DNA of 64,000 nucleotides from an uncultured Eggerthella sp. (GCA_900542265.1 UQML01000001.1:1-64000); one strand, 5' to 3'; counted from the stretch's first letter, positions 6,826-16,088 are shown. Numbers and translations are program-made. The notes: generated from the sequence alone by a model not told the origin.

Positions 6826-7983
6826 TCAGATGGTTAATTGGGCGCCCGGCATACCAAGGAGAAACGCTACTGATTCAATATGAAGATCAGGTGTGCCATC
6901 AGCAATGCTTAACGTTTGCGCGTCGCGGAGATAACGTGCAATACCGGTCTCTTCAACAATGCCTAAACCACCATGCAACCAGACGCATTGCTTAGCAACT
7001 TCGATAGCCATTTCACAGGTGGTGTATTTTGAGGTGCAGATAAGCATTTTGGTAAGAGCTGCGGAAGTCACATCGCTTGTTGCAATGGTGTGGTCGGCCA
7101 TACCTAGAGATTCATAAATAAGAGCACGCGATTGTTCGATTTGACCCCACATACGTGCGATGCGATGCGCAACAACTTGTTTGCTGCCAATAGGAGCACC
7201 CTTGTGACTGCGATGTTGAACAAATTCCATTGTTTTTGCAAGCACACCCTCAGCACAACCGAGTGCAACTGCGGCACAAAGAGCATTGCCTGGACCAAAT
7301 CCTTCGAGAGGATTTTTGGGGAAGCTGCATTCATCAGGTACTCGTACGTCAGTTAAGAAGTATGAGCCAGAACAATTTCCGCGTAGACCAAGTTTCTCCT
7401 CAATGTAATTGTCGTCTACTCCTGGATCAGAAGGATCGACAATAAAGCAGCGCATCTCATGATCTTCAGTTAAGCCGATAAAAGCAACTAAATCAGCTTT
7501 ACCGCAATTAGTTACATAGAGCTTACTACCATTTAAAACCCAGTCGTTTCCATCACGTTTTGCCAAAATGGGCCATTCGGGGATATTGGTTGATCCTTCA
7601 GGATGAGTAATTCCTGCAGCCATAACCGTCCATCCAGTCATGAGCCCTGGCAGGTATTTTTTAAGAAGCGTTTCGCGATGGGGAGATTCCATCAAGTAGC
7701 TTACCATGCAGCTGTCAACGTAATAGCTAATTGCAAAAGCAGGAGATACCTTTGCAATCTCTTCAGTGACAACACCGACTGCGGTCAGTCCAAGCCCCAT
7801 GCCGCCAATCTGCTCAGGAACAATCAAACTTAAAAAACCCAATTCTCCTGCTTTTAAATAAAGATCACGAGGAAATTCATTAGTTTCTTCCATTTCTGCT
7901 ACACGGGGCGCTACAAAAGTTTCGGTAAATTCTTTGGCGCTTTGCTTAAGCAATTCAAGATCATCGTTAAGAAAAAAGGACAT
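6826..7983 (-). CDS. Acyl-CoA dehydrogenase
   Basis: An FAD-dependent acyl-CoA dehydrogenase that introduces a 2,3-double bond into an acyl-CoA and passes electrons to electron-transfer flavoprotein. It has the three-domain plan of the family: N-terminal helical segment, central beta domain with a GITHPEGSTN-like substrate/FAD stretch and LNGSKLYVTN, and C-terminal helices. The block HGGLGIVEETGIARYLRDAQ contains the glutamate at the position of the catalytic base of short-chain dehydrogenases. The chosen start ATG at 7983 has AAGGGTGG at ideal spacing. A GTG at 7992 would overlap that site. Length is 385 residues. No etfAB genes are nearby. The substrate is unknown. Confidence 0.88.
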   Translation of the reverse strand: MSFFLNDDLELLKQSAKEFTETFVAPRVAEMEETNEFPRDLYLKAGELGFLSLIVPEQIGGMGLGLTAVGVVTEEIAKVSPAFAISYYVDSCMVSYLMESPHRETLLKKYLPGLMTGWTVMAAGITHPEGSTNIPEWPILAKRDGNDWVLNGSKLYVTNCGKADLVAFIGLTEDHEMRCFIVDPSDPGVDDNYIEEKLGLRGNCSGSYFLTDVRVPDECSFPKNPLEGFGPGNALCAAVALGCAEGVLAKTMEFVQHRSHKGAPIGSKQVVAHRIARMWGQIEQSRALIYESLGMADHTIATSDVTSAALTKMLICTSKYTTCEMAIEVAKQCVWLHGGLGIVEETGIARYLRDAQTLSIADGTPDLHIESVAFLLGMPGAQLTI

Positions 7984-8041
7984 AATAACCACCCTTAGGT
8001 TTGTTTGGTTTATGCGTTATCTCAATTAATATGTTCGTTCT

Positions 8042-8723
8042 TTATTTCATGGTGAGACGGTCAACGTTGTCGCCGCTACTCGTAATGCCTTGTGCTGCAA
8101 GTTTTTCTGCGTAAAACGCAAAGTCAACTACAGCCTGATCGCAAGGTTGTCCATTATTGTTGAGAGCTTCAGCTTCAAGGGTGACAACGCGTTCGGTCAG
8201 ATCAGCGTGAGGCAAGAGATAGAAGTGTCCCTCATCAATTTGATCGAGAATAATGTGTGCGGTTTCATCGGCGGTAAGCATGCCGAGGCGATCTCCCGAT
8301 TCGGTATGCGCAACTGAAAGCGGCATCTCCTGACCATTGCCATTAATATTGTTGTATTCTTTATTGCGATGGAGCGTACTATTTGCAATTTCAGATTCAA
8401 ACACACCCGGTAGGGATACGTTATATTTCACCTTAGCAAGATCGAATTTCAGTGCTTCAGCTTGATAGTTTTCCACTAAGCGAACCCCAGAAGTTAGTGT
8501 CAACAATCCATTTCCAATCGCTTTCATTGCTGACATCTTGTTGAATGTAGCGTGCGCTTATTCCCTCGGCCTGTAATTTCTCAAGAGCTTGCTGGCCCTT
8601 CTCTTCCCGGCGACTCGTAATAACAATAGTGGCTCCACGTGCGCCAAGGATTTTTGCAAATGCATAGCCAAGCCCTGATGTTCCGCCCGTGATAACGACG
8701 GTTTTTCCTGCGTAGTCTTCCAT
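8042..8723 (-). pseudogene. Decayed short-chain dehydrogenase/reductase
   Basis: The 5' part has a good AAGGAGG site and encodes MEDYAGKTVVITGGTSGLG, the cofactor loop of an NAD(P)-dependent SDR. The frame then jumps from a DV segment straight to SNESDWKWIVDTNFWG, so the NNAG strand is missing. A second break follows FWG. The remaining C-terminal part (VENYQAEALKFDLAKVKYNV and onwards) is in another frame and lacks the Ser and the Tyr-x-x-x-Lys catalytic residues. At least two deletions, one of them frameshifting, have therefore removed the active site. The downstream fragment is open to its stop at 8042. It lies upstream of, and in line with, the acyl-CoA dehydrogenase, with which it was probably co-transcribed. 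Confidence 0.85.
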
Positions 8724-8745
8724 GATTCCCTCCTTGTGGTTTTGC

Positions 8746-8760
8746 GCGATCATTGATCGC
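8746..8760. promoter_or_regulatory. 15-bp palindromic operator upstream of the SDR pseudogene
   Basis: GCGATCA-T-TGATCGC is a perfect palindrome with one central base, just upstream of the ribosome site of the SDR remnant. Length and symmetry are typical of TetR-family operators. A partial second copy (ATGATCAATGG) lies near 8802. A TetR-like remnant is encoded divergently nearby. Confidence 0.5.
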
Positions 8761-8977
8761 ATCCCTGTAGTTAGCCTACGGTTGCAAAAGGTAAAGCGCC
8801 ATGATCAATGGGATGGCGTTGTTGAGTTCTTAGACGAAGCTGGAGTTTTGTCGAAGAATCACTAAAGCAAGCCTTTATTGTCAAAGAATTAGACAATGAC
8901 ATGCTGGTTGTTCAATGAATTGCATTCGAATTAGTAAAGAAAAAAGGTGCTATACATTAGAATCATAGATACGAATC

Positions 8978-9187
8978 ATGTGTGATCGTATTGATGGCTA
9001 TATGGGTGATGATAAGACATGCGATGCAGAAACGCTTGATTTCTTTGAGCGTTTTACCGCACAAGCTATAGCTAATATGGTGATCGAGTGGGCAGAAGAC
9101 GGAATGAAGGTTCCGCCTGAGAAGATGGCTCTCATGGATTGCGTTGCAACGCGGGGTATCTATGGGATGATTGATTCAGTAAATTAG
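8978..9187 (+). pseudogene. Remnant of a TetR-family regulator (C-terminal part only)
   Basis: A 69-codon frame whose second half, from FTAQAIANMVIEWAEDG onward, resembles the ligand-binding helices at the end of TetR-family repressors (the pattern W-x-E-D-G-M-x-x-x-P-E-x-M). No helix-turn-helix domain can be found upstream: an in-frame TAG lies at 8966 and there is no clear ribosome site. It is divergent from the broken SDR gene, which is where a TetR-type regulator of that gene would sit. The alternative is an unrelated short ORF. Confidence 0.45.
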
Positions 9188-9279
9188 TAGTTCATGACGA
9201 AAATCGTTTGCGTTTGTTACAAATAGATGACATGATGAAGTGATAAAGAAAATGGCTTTCCTATCGGGCAGGAGAAGAC

Positions 9280-9525
9280 ATGAATGCTTCAGTCAAAGTC
9301 AAACTTTGTAATAGCTTATTAGCTTTTGTTTTGGTTGTCGGATTATGCATACCTACTTTTGGTGTGGATGCTTATGCGGAACCTGAAAATGAACTGCAAG
9401 GAGCGCCAATAACTGAATCTTTTGAAAATGAGACTAATCAATCCGCCAATGAGATTCCTAGTCAGTTAGACACAAAGACTCCTAATCAGGAAACCTTTTC
9501 TAGCGACGAGCAACTAAACAAGTAA
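9280..9525 (+). CDS. 5' part (signal peptide) of a giant surface protein, ended by an in-frame TAA
   Basis: This encodes 81 residues: a positively charged start, a hydrophobic core, and a probable signal peptidase site after A-Y-A near residue 32. An acidic Ser/Thr/Asn/Gln-rich stretch follows. A GGAGAAG ribosome site precedes the ATG. The frame stops at TAA (9523-9525), but the same frame then stays open with the same composition to 14214. Replacing that one codon would join the signal peptide to the large body. By itself this product would be a short secreted peptide. Confidence 0.75.
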   Translation: MNASVKVKLCNSLLAFVLVVGLCIPTFGVDAYAEPENELQGAPITESFENETNQSANEIPSQLDTKTPNQETFSSDEQLNK

Positions 9526-9648
9526 ACTGAACCTGGATCCAACGATCAAATTCAAACTGAAGCAGCAACCTTTGCTGAGGAACCTGCTGTAACGGCTCAG
9601 AGTGCAGCGCTAACGGTTGAAACAAGAGGAACTTCAAGCACTGCTCAA

Positions 9649-12600
9649 GTGGCTACAAAAATTGGTGAAACAGTGGGTAATCAGAATGGTTTTATTTCCA
9701 TGGTTGGCCCCTATCAGTTCAATGCGACGGGTAATACCAATGTGCGCGGTAAATATACAACGCTAGTTGGTGGAGCGGTTCATTCGAGCCATGTTTCCGC
9801 TCTTGCTGGGAAAAGTGCAGGCGCAGAAGCAGATAAAGCGGTTTCAGGATATTCGCTTGATCCAATGACAATTGGCACGACATCTATATATGTAGGAGGC
9901 AAATCAACGGGAGGTGCCGGTAATACGGGATTTCCTACAACAGGGGGCAATAACTCATCGTCAGCTCAATTAGTTTCTTCCAATACAGGTAGCAATTCGA
10001 GCAAGATTGTTAAGGCGTATTTAGTTATTGCTTGTACGCAGGCAGTGGGATTTAAAGATGTGTTAACACCTCTTTCCAAATATGGTGTTAGCTTTATTGC
10101 GCCGAATGCTGATAAAGTGTATCGCCTTTATCCTGAAGTTGTATATCGTGATGGCGCGACTTCGCAGCGCTATTCATGCTTCTTTGATGTAACCGATATT
10201 GTTACTAAACAATCTAACGGCGGCTATGGCTGGTATAGCGTACTTAATATTCCCTGCACCACTATGACTAATGACAATACGACTAACACAGGAACTGACT
10301 TCTTTGCCTCGTGGCGTTTAGCAGTGGTAGAGGAAAATACTGATCTTGACCCACGTATGCTTCGCTTAAAACTGGGCGGCGTGCCTGTTGCTCAAGGAGG
10401 GGCAGCAAGGGTTTCCATTGAAGGGGATGGCCTAAGCGTAAAAGACAAACCGACTGGACAGCTCATTGCATCTATGGATGGTACGGATTGCGACACGCCT
10501 TCAAGTGGGACAGGTAATACCCAAAATATTGCTTATACCACCACAACAGGTTCGACCGTGAGTGGGAGCAAGATTGTAACCAACAGTGCCACCAATCGTG
10601 CAAAGAACAATAAATATTTCCGTTTGCGTATCGATAATAGAGGTCTTCTTGATGATGCAAAATCATTTGACCCAGCGCCTATTAATGCATCTGAAGCAAA
10701 TTACTCATACTTGGCTGCAGCGGACAATAAATTGATCCACAACACTGATCTTGTCGTGCAAGACATCAATGACGGCAATGGTGGAATGACCCTTACAGGT
10801 GGCGAGAATGCTGTCAATATGACAGTGTCGACATCAAATGCTCCTACCATTCTCTCAGTTCTAGGACTCACTCTTGATATCGTTGCACCTAAGTTTGAAA
10901 CAACACTAAAGATTGCAAATCTTAACCAGCATTATGCAACAACGGATGTTGACTATAAAAAAGATGGCAACAACCGTTATATCCAAACTGCTCAAGAGGG
11001 CGATCAGCTGAGAGCAGTCATGGTTTGCCAAAACGTCAGCGAGGCCGAGAAAACTATCGGGTTAAAGAACCCTTATGTCACGTTCAAGGTAAAGTCATTT
11101 AAGACCATTAATAAAGATTCTATTCAAGGTTATTTCAAACCAGGATATGCGAGTGATCAAAACGAGGGTGCGCTTGATAGCCCTGACACGATTGCTCTTA
11201 GTAAGGTAGAGGTTACCTATGATGAGTCAGAGGATTGCTATCTCATTACGTGTAAACCCGATAAAGAAAACGAGCATATAACTAAACGTGGGTACTTTGA
11301 GGTGAGCTTTACGGGTGAGGCTCGTAATAGCAAGGAGTATGTTGAATATACCGATGAGGCTTCTGTTGAAGGTGAGTTCGTAGACGAAAAAGGTGCTGCT
11401 CATGATGACTTCCATATGGCGCGCTTAGGTCTTACGAATACCACAACCGCATCGGATAAAGAAAAGTACCCGCTCACCATCACCGCGGTAGGACCGGGTA
11501 AGGTTGCGGGTACGGCTCGCTACTACAATGGTGATACGGCTCGCGTCTCTTGGCAGGCAGATGAGAATGCCCATGTTGTTGCGGTGTTTGAGGACTCATC
11601 GGTACGTGATGATTTAGTAGCTGCCTCGCAAAACAAGCCAGATGAAGCACAAGCACAAGCTGATGCGGCTGCCCAAGCAGACACGGATGTAAGAGCGGCT
11701 GATCTTGCCAATGCAACAGACATTACCATGTCCAATAAGGGCAAAGAGATCATCGTAGTGTTTGAGTCAGATCCACAAGATCCCGACAATCCCAATGATC
11801 CTCAAGAAGAAGATACTCAAGAAGGAACCTATTCAGTCAAAACTATTGCTGATGGTGGGGTAGAAAACATATCAGATAGTGGCACCATTGATGCCGATAG
11901 TGATTATGCAGTGAAATGGTCTGTCAAGCCTGGTTATCGTGTGACTTCTATTCAAGTTGATGGTGTTGCGATTCCTTTTGATGAGACTACCCAATCAATT
12001 GACTTTAATAAAATCTCAGCCAATCATATGGTTAAGATTTTGACTGAGCGTGTAGCAAGCGATGGATCTGATGGCACATGGATTGTGTCGACAAGTATTA
12101 GCGGTCCTGGCACTATATCGTCCACCAAGGCGGTTAAAGCAGGGGAGTCATATAAGGTTGAATGGTCGACTAGTGATACTAATGCCATATTGTCCTTAGT
12201 AAAGGTTGATGGCAAAGTTATCTATGATGAATACCTCAACAACATCAAAACCGATACTGAAAATAATGCACAGCGGACAAAGGTGGAGCACGAGTTTACC
12301 AATATTGATACGAATCATTCAGTTGAAGTAGTGTATCGCGGTTCTTCTAATACGTATTCAAAAGACTATGTGATTGATACTAAGATTACCGGTGGTTTAG
12401 GTGACATCACTCCTACCGTTACCGTGCCTGAAGGCTCAACATCTGACGTGGAGATTATCGTTACTCCTCATGAATCAAGCTCAGTAAGCGCTATTTATTT
12501 AGGGCGTGGATCAGTCAAGCAGCTTTTGGAGGATGGTAAAGACGGCGTCAAGATCACCAAGAACGCTACAACCGGAGCGTGGACAGTAACGCTTCCGCAT

Positions 12601-14214
12601 GAACTTATTGACTCTGACTATACCGTCGAGGCTGTCATGAATATGGCATCGGACAACCCGGGAGATAATCCCGGGGATAACCCAGGAGACAATCCTGGAG
12701 GTAATCAGGGTAAGCAATACCAGATCACAACTTCAATTGCAGGTGGCTCTGGTGGCAAAATTTCAGCTTCACAAATCAACATTGCACAAGGCGATAGTCG
12801 CACCGTTACATGGCAATCTGATGAGAACAATGTAGTTAGTGCCGTTATGGTTGATGGCAATATGCGCGATGATCTCCTAGGTGCAGGCAAGATTGATTTT
12901 GCCAATATCAACGCTGATCACTCTGTTGTGGTCTATATTTCCAAGAAGGATACGGATCCTGGAGACAATCCGGGTGGAGATAACCCTGGAGATAACCCCG
13001 GTGGAGACAAACCAGTAAATCCCGATAATCCTAATGGTCATGATCCCAATAAACCTGATCCTACCAATCCAGGTAATCCCGGGACGCCAGGTAATCCTGG
13101 TGGTATTCCTGGTGAAGACGGCGATGAGAACTACGTCTATGTAAACGTAGTCACCATTGGTGCCGGCGCGGCATCCTCATCAGTAGCGGCACCTCTTAAG
13201 GGTAGTGCAGCAGTTGCTTGGCAGGCTGATAAAGGTCATGAGGTTACGTCAATTACTGTCGATGGGATTAAGCGTATTGACCTTATGAAGATGGCGCAGC
13301 AGGGTAGCCTCTCATTTGAGAATCTCATGCGCAACCATAGTGTGGTAATTACCTTTGGTGTAACGAATTCTGGTGGATCAGGCGATCCTAGTGATCCAAC
13401 CAATCCTGATGATCCCAACAATCCAACAGATCCAACCAATCCTGATCCGCGTGATGATATCGATATCACTAAGCCCGATACGTATTCTTTGATTACAACA
13501 AAGATTTTGGGTGGTGCGGGTACCATTACGGGCAATACCTATAACCCTGCAGGTGCGACACCGACTATTATGTGGGAGCCTCAAGAGGGTTATTACGTTA
13601 AAAGTGTGTATGTTGATGGTAAAGAGATTCCTCTTACTGAAGGTATGAAGGAATACCAGTTTGATGCTCTTGAAGCAGGTAAACATCACTCAGTAGAGGT
13701 GCGTATGGCACCGGTTGATCCGGTTGATCCTACGCCCGAAAAACCAGAGGTAGTTATTGACGATGAAATTGATTTTCCTCCTATGTCAGGCGGGAAAGTA
13801 ACTCCTGATGACATTTTGGATGTGATTGAGAAAACGTATGGCGATGATCCTAATCTCCCTGAAGGTACGCCAACGGTGACAATTACTAAAGACGGTCAAG
13901 TTGTTCCTGAGATAGACCAATCAGTTCCTGGAGTGTATGTCATTGAAGTGGTTTACACTGACGATGATGGCAACCAAAAAGTGGTTCGTCTTACGTATAC
14001 CGTAAAAGATTCTGCTCATGCAGGTACAAATACAGACAATAATTCAGGTGCTGATAACTCAAATGCTGGTACCAATAAAAACAAAGTAAAAGAGTCTCAT
14101 TCTGCACGTACTGCTGATCCAATGGGTAACACGATGCTTCTCATTAGCGGCATAGCGATGGGGTCACTTGCTTTGATGGTGCTTGCACGAAGAAAGACCG
14201 GTCGCAACAACTGA
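9649..14214 (+). CDS. Body of a giant repeat-rich surface protein (frame open from 9526)
   Basis: An adhesin-like wall or membrane protein without its own signal peptide, which is encoded upstream of the TAA at 9523. The coordinates use the first GTG, but no ribosome site supports it. The N-terminal third (to about 11460) is Thr/Asn/Gly-rich and of unknown fold. Then come about six to seven repeats of 70-100 residues. They share a W-[QSE]-x5-V-x-[AS]-[VI]-x-V-D-G core and end in N-H-S-V, at roughly 11464, 11823, 12073, 12715, 13130 and 13480, with a divergent unit near 12360. Asp/Pro/Gly/Asn linkers lie at 12652, 12955 and 13377. A bacterial Ig-like domain (13740-14010) precedes the C-terminal sorting region ARTADPMGN, a hydrophobic helix and ARRKTGRNN. 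LPxTG is absent. Confidence 0.8.
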   Translation: MATKIGETVGNQNGFISMVGPYQFNATGNTNVRGKYTTLVGGAVHSSHVSALAGKSAGAEADKAVSGYSLDPMTIGTTSIYVGGKSTGGAGNTGFPTTGGNNSSSAQLVSSNTGSNSSKIVKAYLVIACTQAVGFKDVLTPLSKYGVSFIAPNADKVYRLYPEVVYRDGATSQRYSCFFDVTDIVTKQSNGGYGWYSVLNIPCTTMTNDNTTNTGTDFFASWRLAVVEENTDLDPRMLRLKLGGVPVAQGGAARVSIEGDGLSVKDKPTGQLIASMDGTDCDTPSSGTGNTQNIAYTTTTGSTVSGSKIVTNSATNRAKNNKYFRLRIDNRGLLDDAKSFDPAPINASEANYSYLAAADNKLIHNTDLVVQDINDGNGGMTLTGGENAVNMTVSTSNAPTILSVLGLTLDIVAPKFETTLKIANLNQHYATTDVDYKKDGNNRYIQTAQEGDQLRAVMVCQNVSEAEKTIGLKNPYVTFKVKSFKTINKDSIQGYFKPGYASDQNEGALDSPDTIALSKVEVTYDESEDCYLITCKPDKENEHITKRGYFEVSFTGEARNSKEYVEYTDEASVEGEFVDEKGAAHDDFHMARLGLTNTTTASDKEKYPLTITAVGPGKVAGTARYYNGDTARVSWQADENAHVVAVFEDSSVRDDLVAASQNKPDEAQAQADAAAQADTDVRAADLANATDITMSNKGKEIIVVFESDPQDPDNPNDPQEEDTQEGTYSVKTIADGGVENISDSGTIDADSDYAVKWSVKPGYRVTSIQVDGVAIPFDETTQSIDFNKISANHMVKILTERVASDGSDGTWIVSTSISGPGTISSTKAVKAGESYKVEWSTSDTNAILSLVKVDGKVIYDEYLNNIKTDTENNAQRTKVEHEFTNIDTNHSVEVVYRGSSNTYSKDYVIDTKITGGLGDITPTVTVPEGSTSDVEIIVTPHESSSVSAIYLGRGSVKQLLEDGKDGVKITKNATTGAWTVTLPHELIDSDYTVEAVMNMASDNPGDNPGDNPGDNPGGNQGKQYQITTSIAGGSGGKISASQINIAQGDSRTVTWQSDENNVVSAVMVDGNMRDDLLGAGKIDFANINADHSVVVYISKKDTDPGDNPGGDNPGDNPGGDKPVNPDNPNGHDPNKPDPTNPGNPGTPGNPGGIPGEDGDENYVYVNVVTIGAGAASSSVAAPLKGSAAVAWQADKGHEVTSITVDGIKRIDLMKMAQQGSLSFENLMRNHSVVITFGVTNSGGSGDPSDPTNPDDPNNPTDPTNPDPRDDIDITKPDTYSLITTKILGGAGTITGNTYNPAGATPTIMWEPQEGYYVKSVYVDGKEIPLTEGMKEYQFDALEAGKHHSVEVRMAPVDPVDPTPEKPEVVIDDEIDFPPMSGGKVTPDDILDVIEKTYGDDPNLPEGTPTVTITKDGQVVPEIDQSVPGVYVIEVVYTDDDGNQKVVRLTYTVKDSAHAGTNTDNNSGADNSNAGTNKNKVKESHSARTADPMGNTMLLISGIAMGSLALMVLARRKTGRNN

Positions 14215-14271
14215 CGCAATGGCTAATGTAATGACTGACGCAATGACTAACGCAGCGTCAAACGCTGCAAC
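14212..14271 (+). repeat. Five degenerate 12-bp tandem repeats at the adhesin stop
   Basis: Units start at 14212, 14224, 14236, 14248 and 14260 and resemble TGACGCAATGAC. The first contains the adhesin stop codon, and three more units begin with TAA or TGA in the same frame, giving four successive in-frame stops. The last two units form a perfect hairpin, GCAGCGT-CAA-ACGCTGC (14252-14268). Confidence 0.7.
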
Positions 14272-14306
14272 TAAAATCAAATAGCTACGACTTAATTGTC
14301 GCTACG

Positions 14307-14344
14307 CAAATCCGCAGTCTCCTGAATAGGGGATCGCGGATTTG
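14307..14344 (+). terminator. Terminator of the surface protein gene
   Basis: CAAATCCGC (14307-14315) pairs with GCGGATTTG (14336-14344). An inner TCTCCT/AGGGGA stem extends the hairpin. A short TTGTTGT tract follows. Confidence 0.7.
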
Positions 14345-14391
14345 TTGTATAGGCTTGTCAAACAAAGGTTATAGGCAACCATCGAGAGTTT

Positions 14392-14400
14392 TGCTAGAAT
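14392..14400 (+). promoter_or_regulatory. Extended -10 promoter of the candidate structured RNA
   Basis: TG-C-TAGAAT is an extended -10 element. The expected start (about 14407) falls at the first bases of the closing stem of the RNA candidate. No good -35 is visible, as is common for extended -10 promoters. Confidence 0.5.
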
Positions 14401-14406
14401 AACTTC

Positions 14407-14575
14407 TAGCCAAATCACAAGAAGCGTTCTAGATCACACCTAAGCGCTGACATAATCCCATGTTCTAGTTTTTCTGTTTTCTCTAGATGTTTTAAGAGCA
14501 AAGAGAGTTCAAGGAAAAGGGCATCTGCTCCTTCAGGACTCTCCCTCTTGTGGGATTATCTTGTGGTTTGGCGAC
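14407..14575 (+). ncRNA. Candidate structured non-coding RNA, 6S-like long hairpin
   Basis: The segment folds into one nested rod. The closing stem pairs 14409-14422 with 14559-14572 (14 bp, one G-U). The second stem pairs 14453-14460 with 14551-14558. A large 5' bubble covers 14461-14493. The apical stems are 14494-14498 with 14545-14549, 14503-14508 with 14538-14543, and 14511-14515 with 14529-14533. A 5' side bulge (14423-14452) can itself pair AGCG/CGCT. Length (about 169 nt), paired ends, a central bubble and a private promoter resemble 6S RNA, the RNA polymerase regulator. No sequence signature of 6S, SRP RNA, tmRNA or RNase P is recognised. A further hairpin (14576-14585 with 14616-14625) follows. 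No convincing reading frame lies here. Confidence 0.5.
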
Positions 14576-14661
14576 CTGGGGTGGATGCTCTTCTCCTTGA
14601 GTCACTGTCATAGCCTCCAACCCAGTCGGGCATTATACCTAGTACGGGAGAGGAATGCGCT

Positions 14662-15507
14662 ATGACAACTAACAGGTTTTTGCAGATAAGCAAAAACGAT
14701 TCACATTATACCTGCTCAAAATCAAATTGTAGCCAGAAGTACGATGTTCTTAGTCCATATAAAGGGACTGTTAATGCGTTGGTATGCATTAGTGTTGCAA
14801 TTCTAATCATGAACTCCATGCTATTTCTTGTGGGGTGTTCCATAGATACTCGAAGACAGCAAGGTAAATTTCCAAATATTCCTGCAGTGATGGATGAATA
14901 TCAAAACTGGGATCAAAAGCAATTTGCTTCAAATATGAATCTTTCTGGTATGGACGCAAAAGACATCACGCAAGAAGCCAATGGAGATAAAGTTTCCATG
15001 TCGCTTAAAGAGACATGGAAAGATGTTAGTGATGTTGTCTATATTGCATCAGTTACAAATCATGATAGCGCCGCAGTTACTTATGATGTAGTTGAGAAGT
15101 TGGGTGAGCTTAATCGTTACAATTACGGTTTTGATGATGCGATTGAGCTGCTAGCGAAGTGTGGCATTTCCAAAAACTCAATAAAGGTCTACGACGATAC
15201 CTATAGTAAAGGTGTAGATATTGATTGGAAGAACTCAATTGTCACTATGGGCTCTGCTTATGTTATGTGCGGAGAATCAACCACAAAAAATGGGAGTTCT
15301 CTTTTCTTTTATGTAGATGCAATAGCTAGTTATATGTGGATGGTTGATCAAGATATTCAGACACCCGGCGAATGCATCTATCTTGCCTTTTCAAAAACAG
15401 CACCGTTTCCATTATCTTCCGAGATGAGTTTCAGTAGTCAGTCTGATGAACCCATAGATGATGAAGTTATCTATGACGATATGATTGCTAGCTTAAATCG
15501 TTCATAA
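14662..15507 (+). CDS. Putative lipoprotein of unknown function
   Basis: 281 residues. Residues about 38-58 are hydrophobic and end in the lipobox F-L-V-G-C (Cys59), so the mature protein should be lipid-anchored outside the membrane. The leader is unusually long, with a cysteine-containing cytoplasmic part (residues 1-37). A shorter start is possible but none has a better ribosome site than the GGGAGAGG before 14662. The mature part (about 220 residues) is acidic, of mixed alpha/beta composition, and matches no family I recognise. It is the first gene of a row of envelope genes and the first gene after the RNA candidate. Confidence 0.65.
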   Translation: MTTNRFLQISKNDSHYTCSKSNCSQKYDVLSPYKGTVNALVCISVAILIMNSMLFLVGCSIDTRRQQGKFPNIPAVMDEYQNWDQKQFASNMNLSGMDAKDITQEANGDKVSMSLKETWKDVSDVVYIASVTNHDSAAVTYDVVEKLGELNRYNYGFDDAIELLAKCGISKNSIKVYDDTYSKGVDIDWKNSIVTMGSAYVMCGESTTKNGSSLFFYVDAIASYMWMVDQDIQTPGECIYLAFSKTAPFPLSSEMSFSSQSDEPIDDEVIYDDMIASLNRS

Positions 15508-15607
15508 AGCTACTGATATTTCAAAAATAAAACTTGATTAATTGCTTATATGAGCATCAATGATGAGATGTTTCATATTTCTTGCACAAACTTAGAAAGA
15601 AGACGGT

Positions 15608-16057
15608 ATGGCAAATCTTGCAGACCAATATAAGGAACTTTTAGATCTTGGCGCTATTGATGATGTTGAATATCAGAAACTCATTGAGAAGAACAATAGG
15701 CAAAGCATGCAAGATAAAAGCATGGGTTCATCTTCCACTTGGGATTTGTATGAAAATGGGCAACAGCATAGTGGCAATAATCAGGGTGTTGTGGCATCAG
15801 CATCAGCTACGTCTCCGAAAAAACGTACTGTGGCAGCAGTATTAGCTCTACTGCTAGGGGGCCTTGGGATTCACAAATTTTACCTTGGGTATACCACTTC
15901 AGGAGCGATTATGTTGATCGTTACTATAGCTACGTTGCCGATTGTGTATTTTCCGGCAGTTATGCTTTTGGCCCTAATTGAGGGCATTATCTATTTAACA
16001 AAATCTGATGAAGAGTTTGATCGAATTTATGTTCAGGGCAAAAAGGAATGGTTATAG
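15608..16057 (+). CDS. TM2 domain membrane protein
   Basis: 149 residues. Residues 1-30 (LADQYKELLDLGAIDDVEYQKL) resemble a SHOCT-type short helical domain. Residues about 72-140 form a TM2 domain: basic KKRTVAAVLALLLGGLGIHKFYLG, then a second hydrophobic pair ending in an acidic loop. TM2 domains are small two-helix membrane modules of unknown biochemical role. A ribosome site AGAAAGAAG precedes ATG. The next gene follows after 31 bases. Confidence 0.85.
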   Translation: MANLADQYKELLDLGAIDDVEYQKLIEKNNRQSMQDKSMGSSSTWDLYENGQQHSGNNQGVVASASATSPKKRTVAAVLALLLGGLGIHKFYLGYTTSGAIMLIVTIATLPIVYFPAVMLLALIEGIIYLTKSDEEFDRIYVQGKKEWL

Positions 16058-16088
16058 GTGGCCATGTGTTTATAGAAAGGGAATAGCC

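Noticed and set aside
8978..9187. Functional small protein at 8978
   Set aside because: It has no ribosome site and its second half resembles only the end of a TetR protein, so it is kept as a remnant with low confidence.
14407..14575. SRP RNA, tmRNA or RNase P as identity of the RNA candidate
   Set aside because: The conserved loops and sequence blocks of these RNAs, as I know them, are absent.
14576..14625. Hairpin after the RNA candidate as its terminator
   Set aside because: It has a 10-bp stem with one mismatch but no T-run follows, so it is noted only as extra structure.
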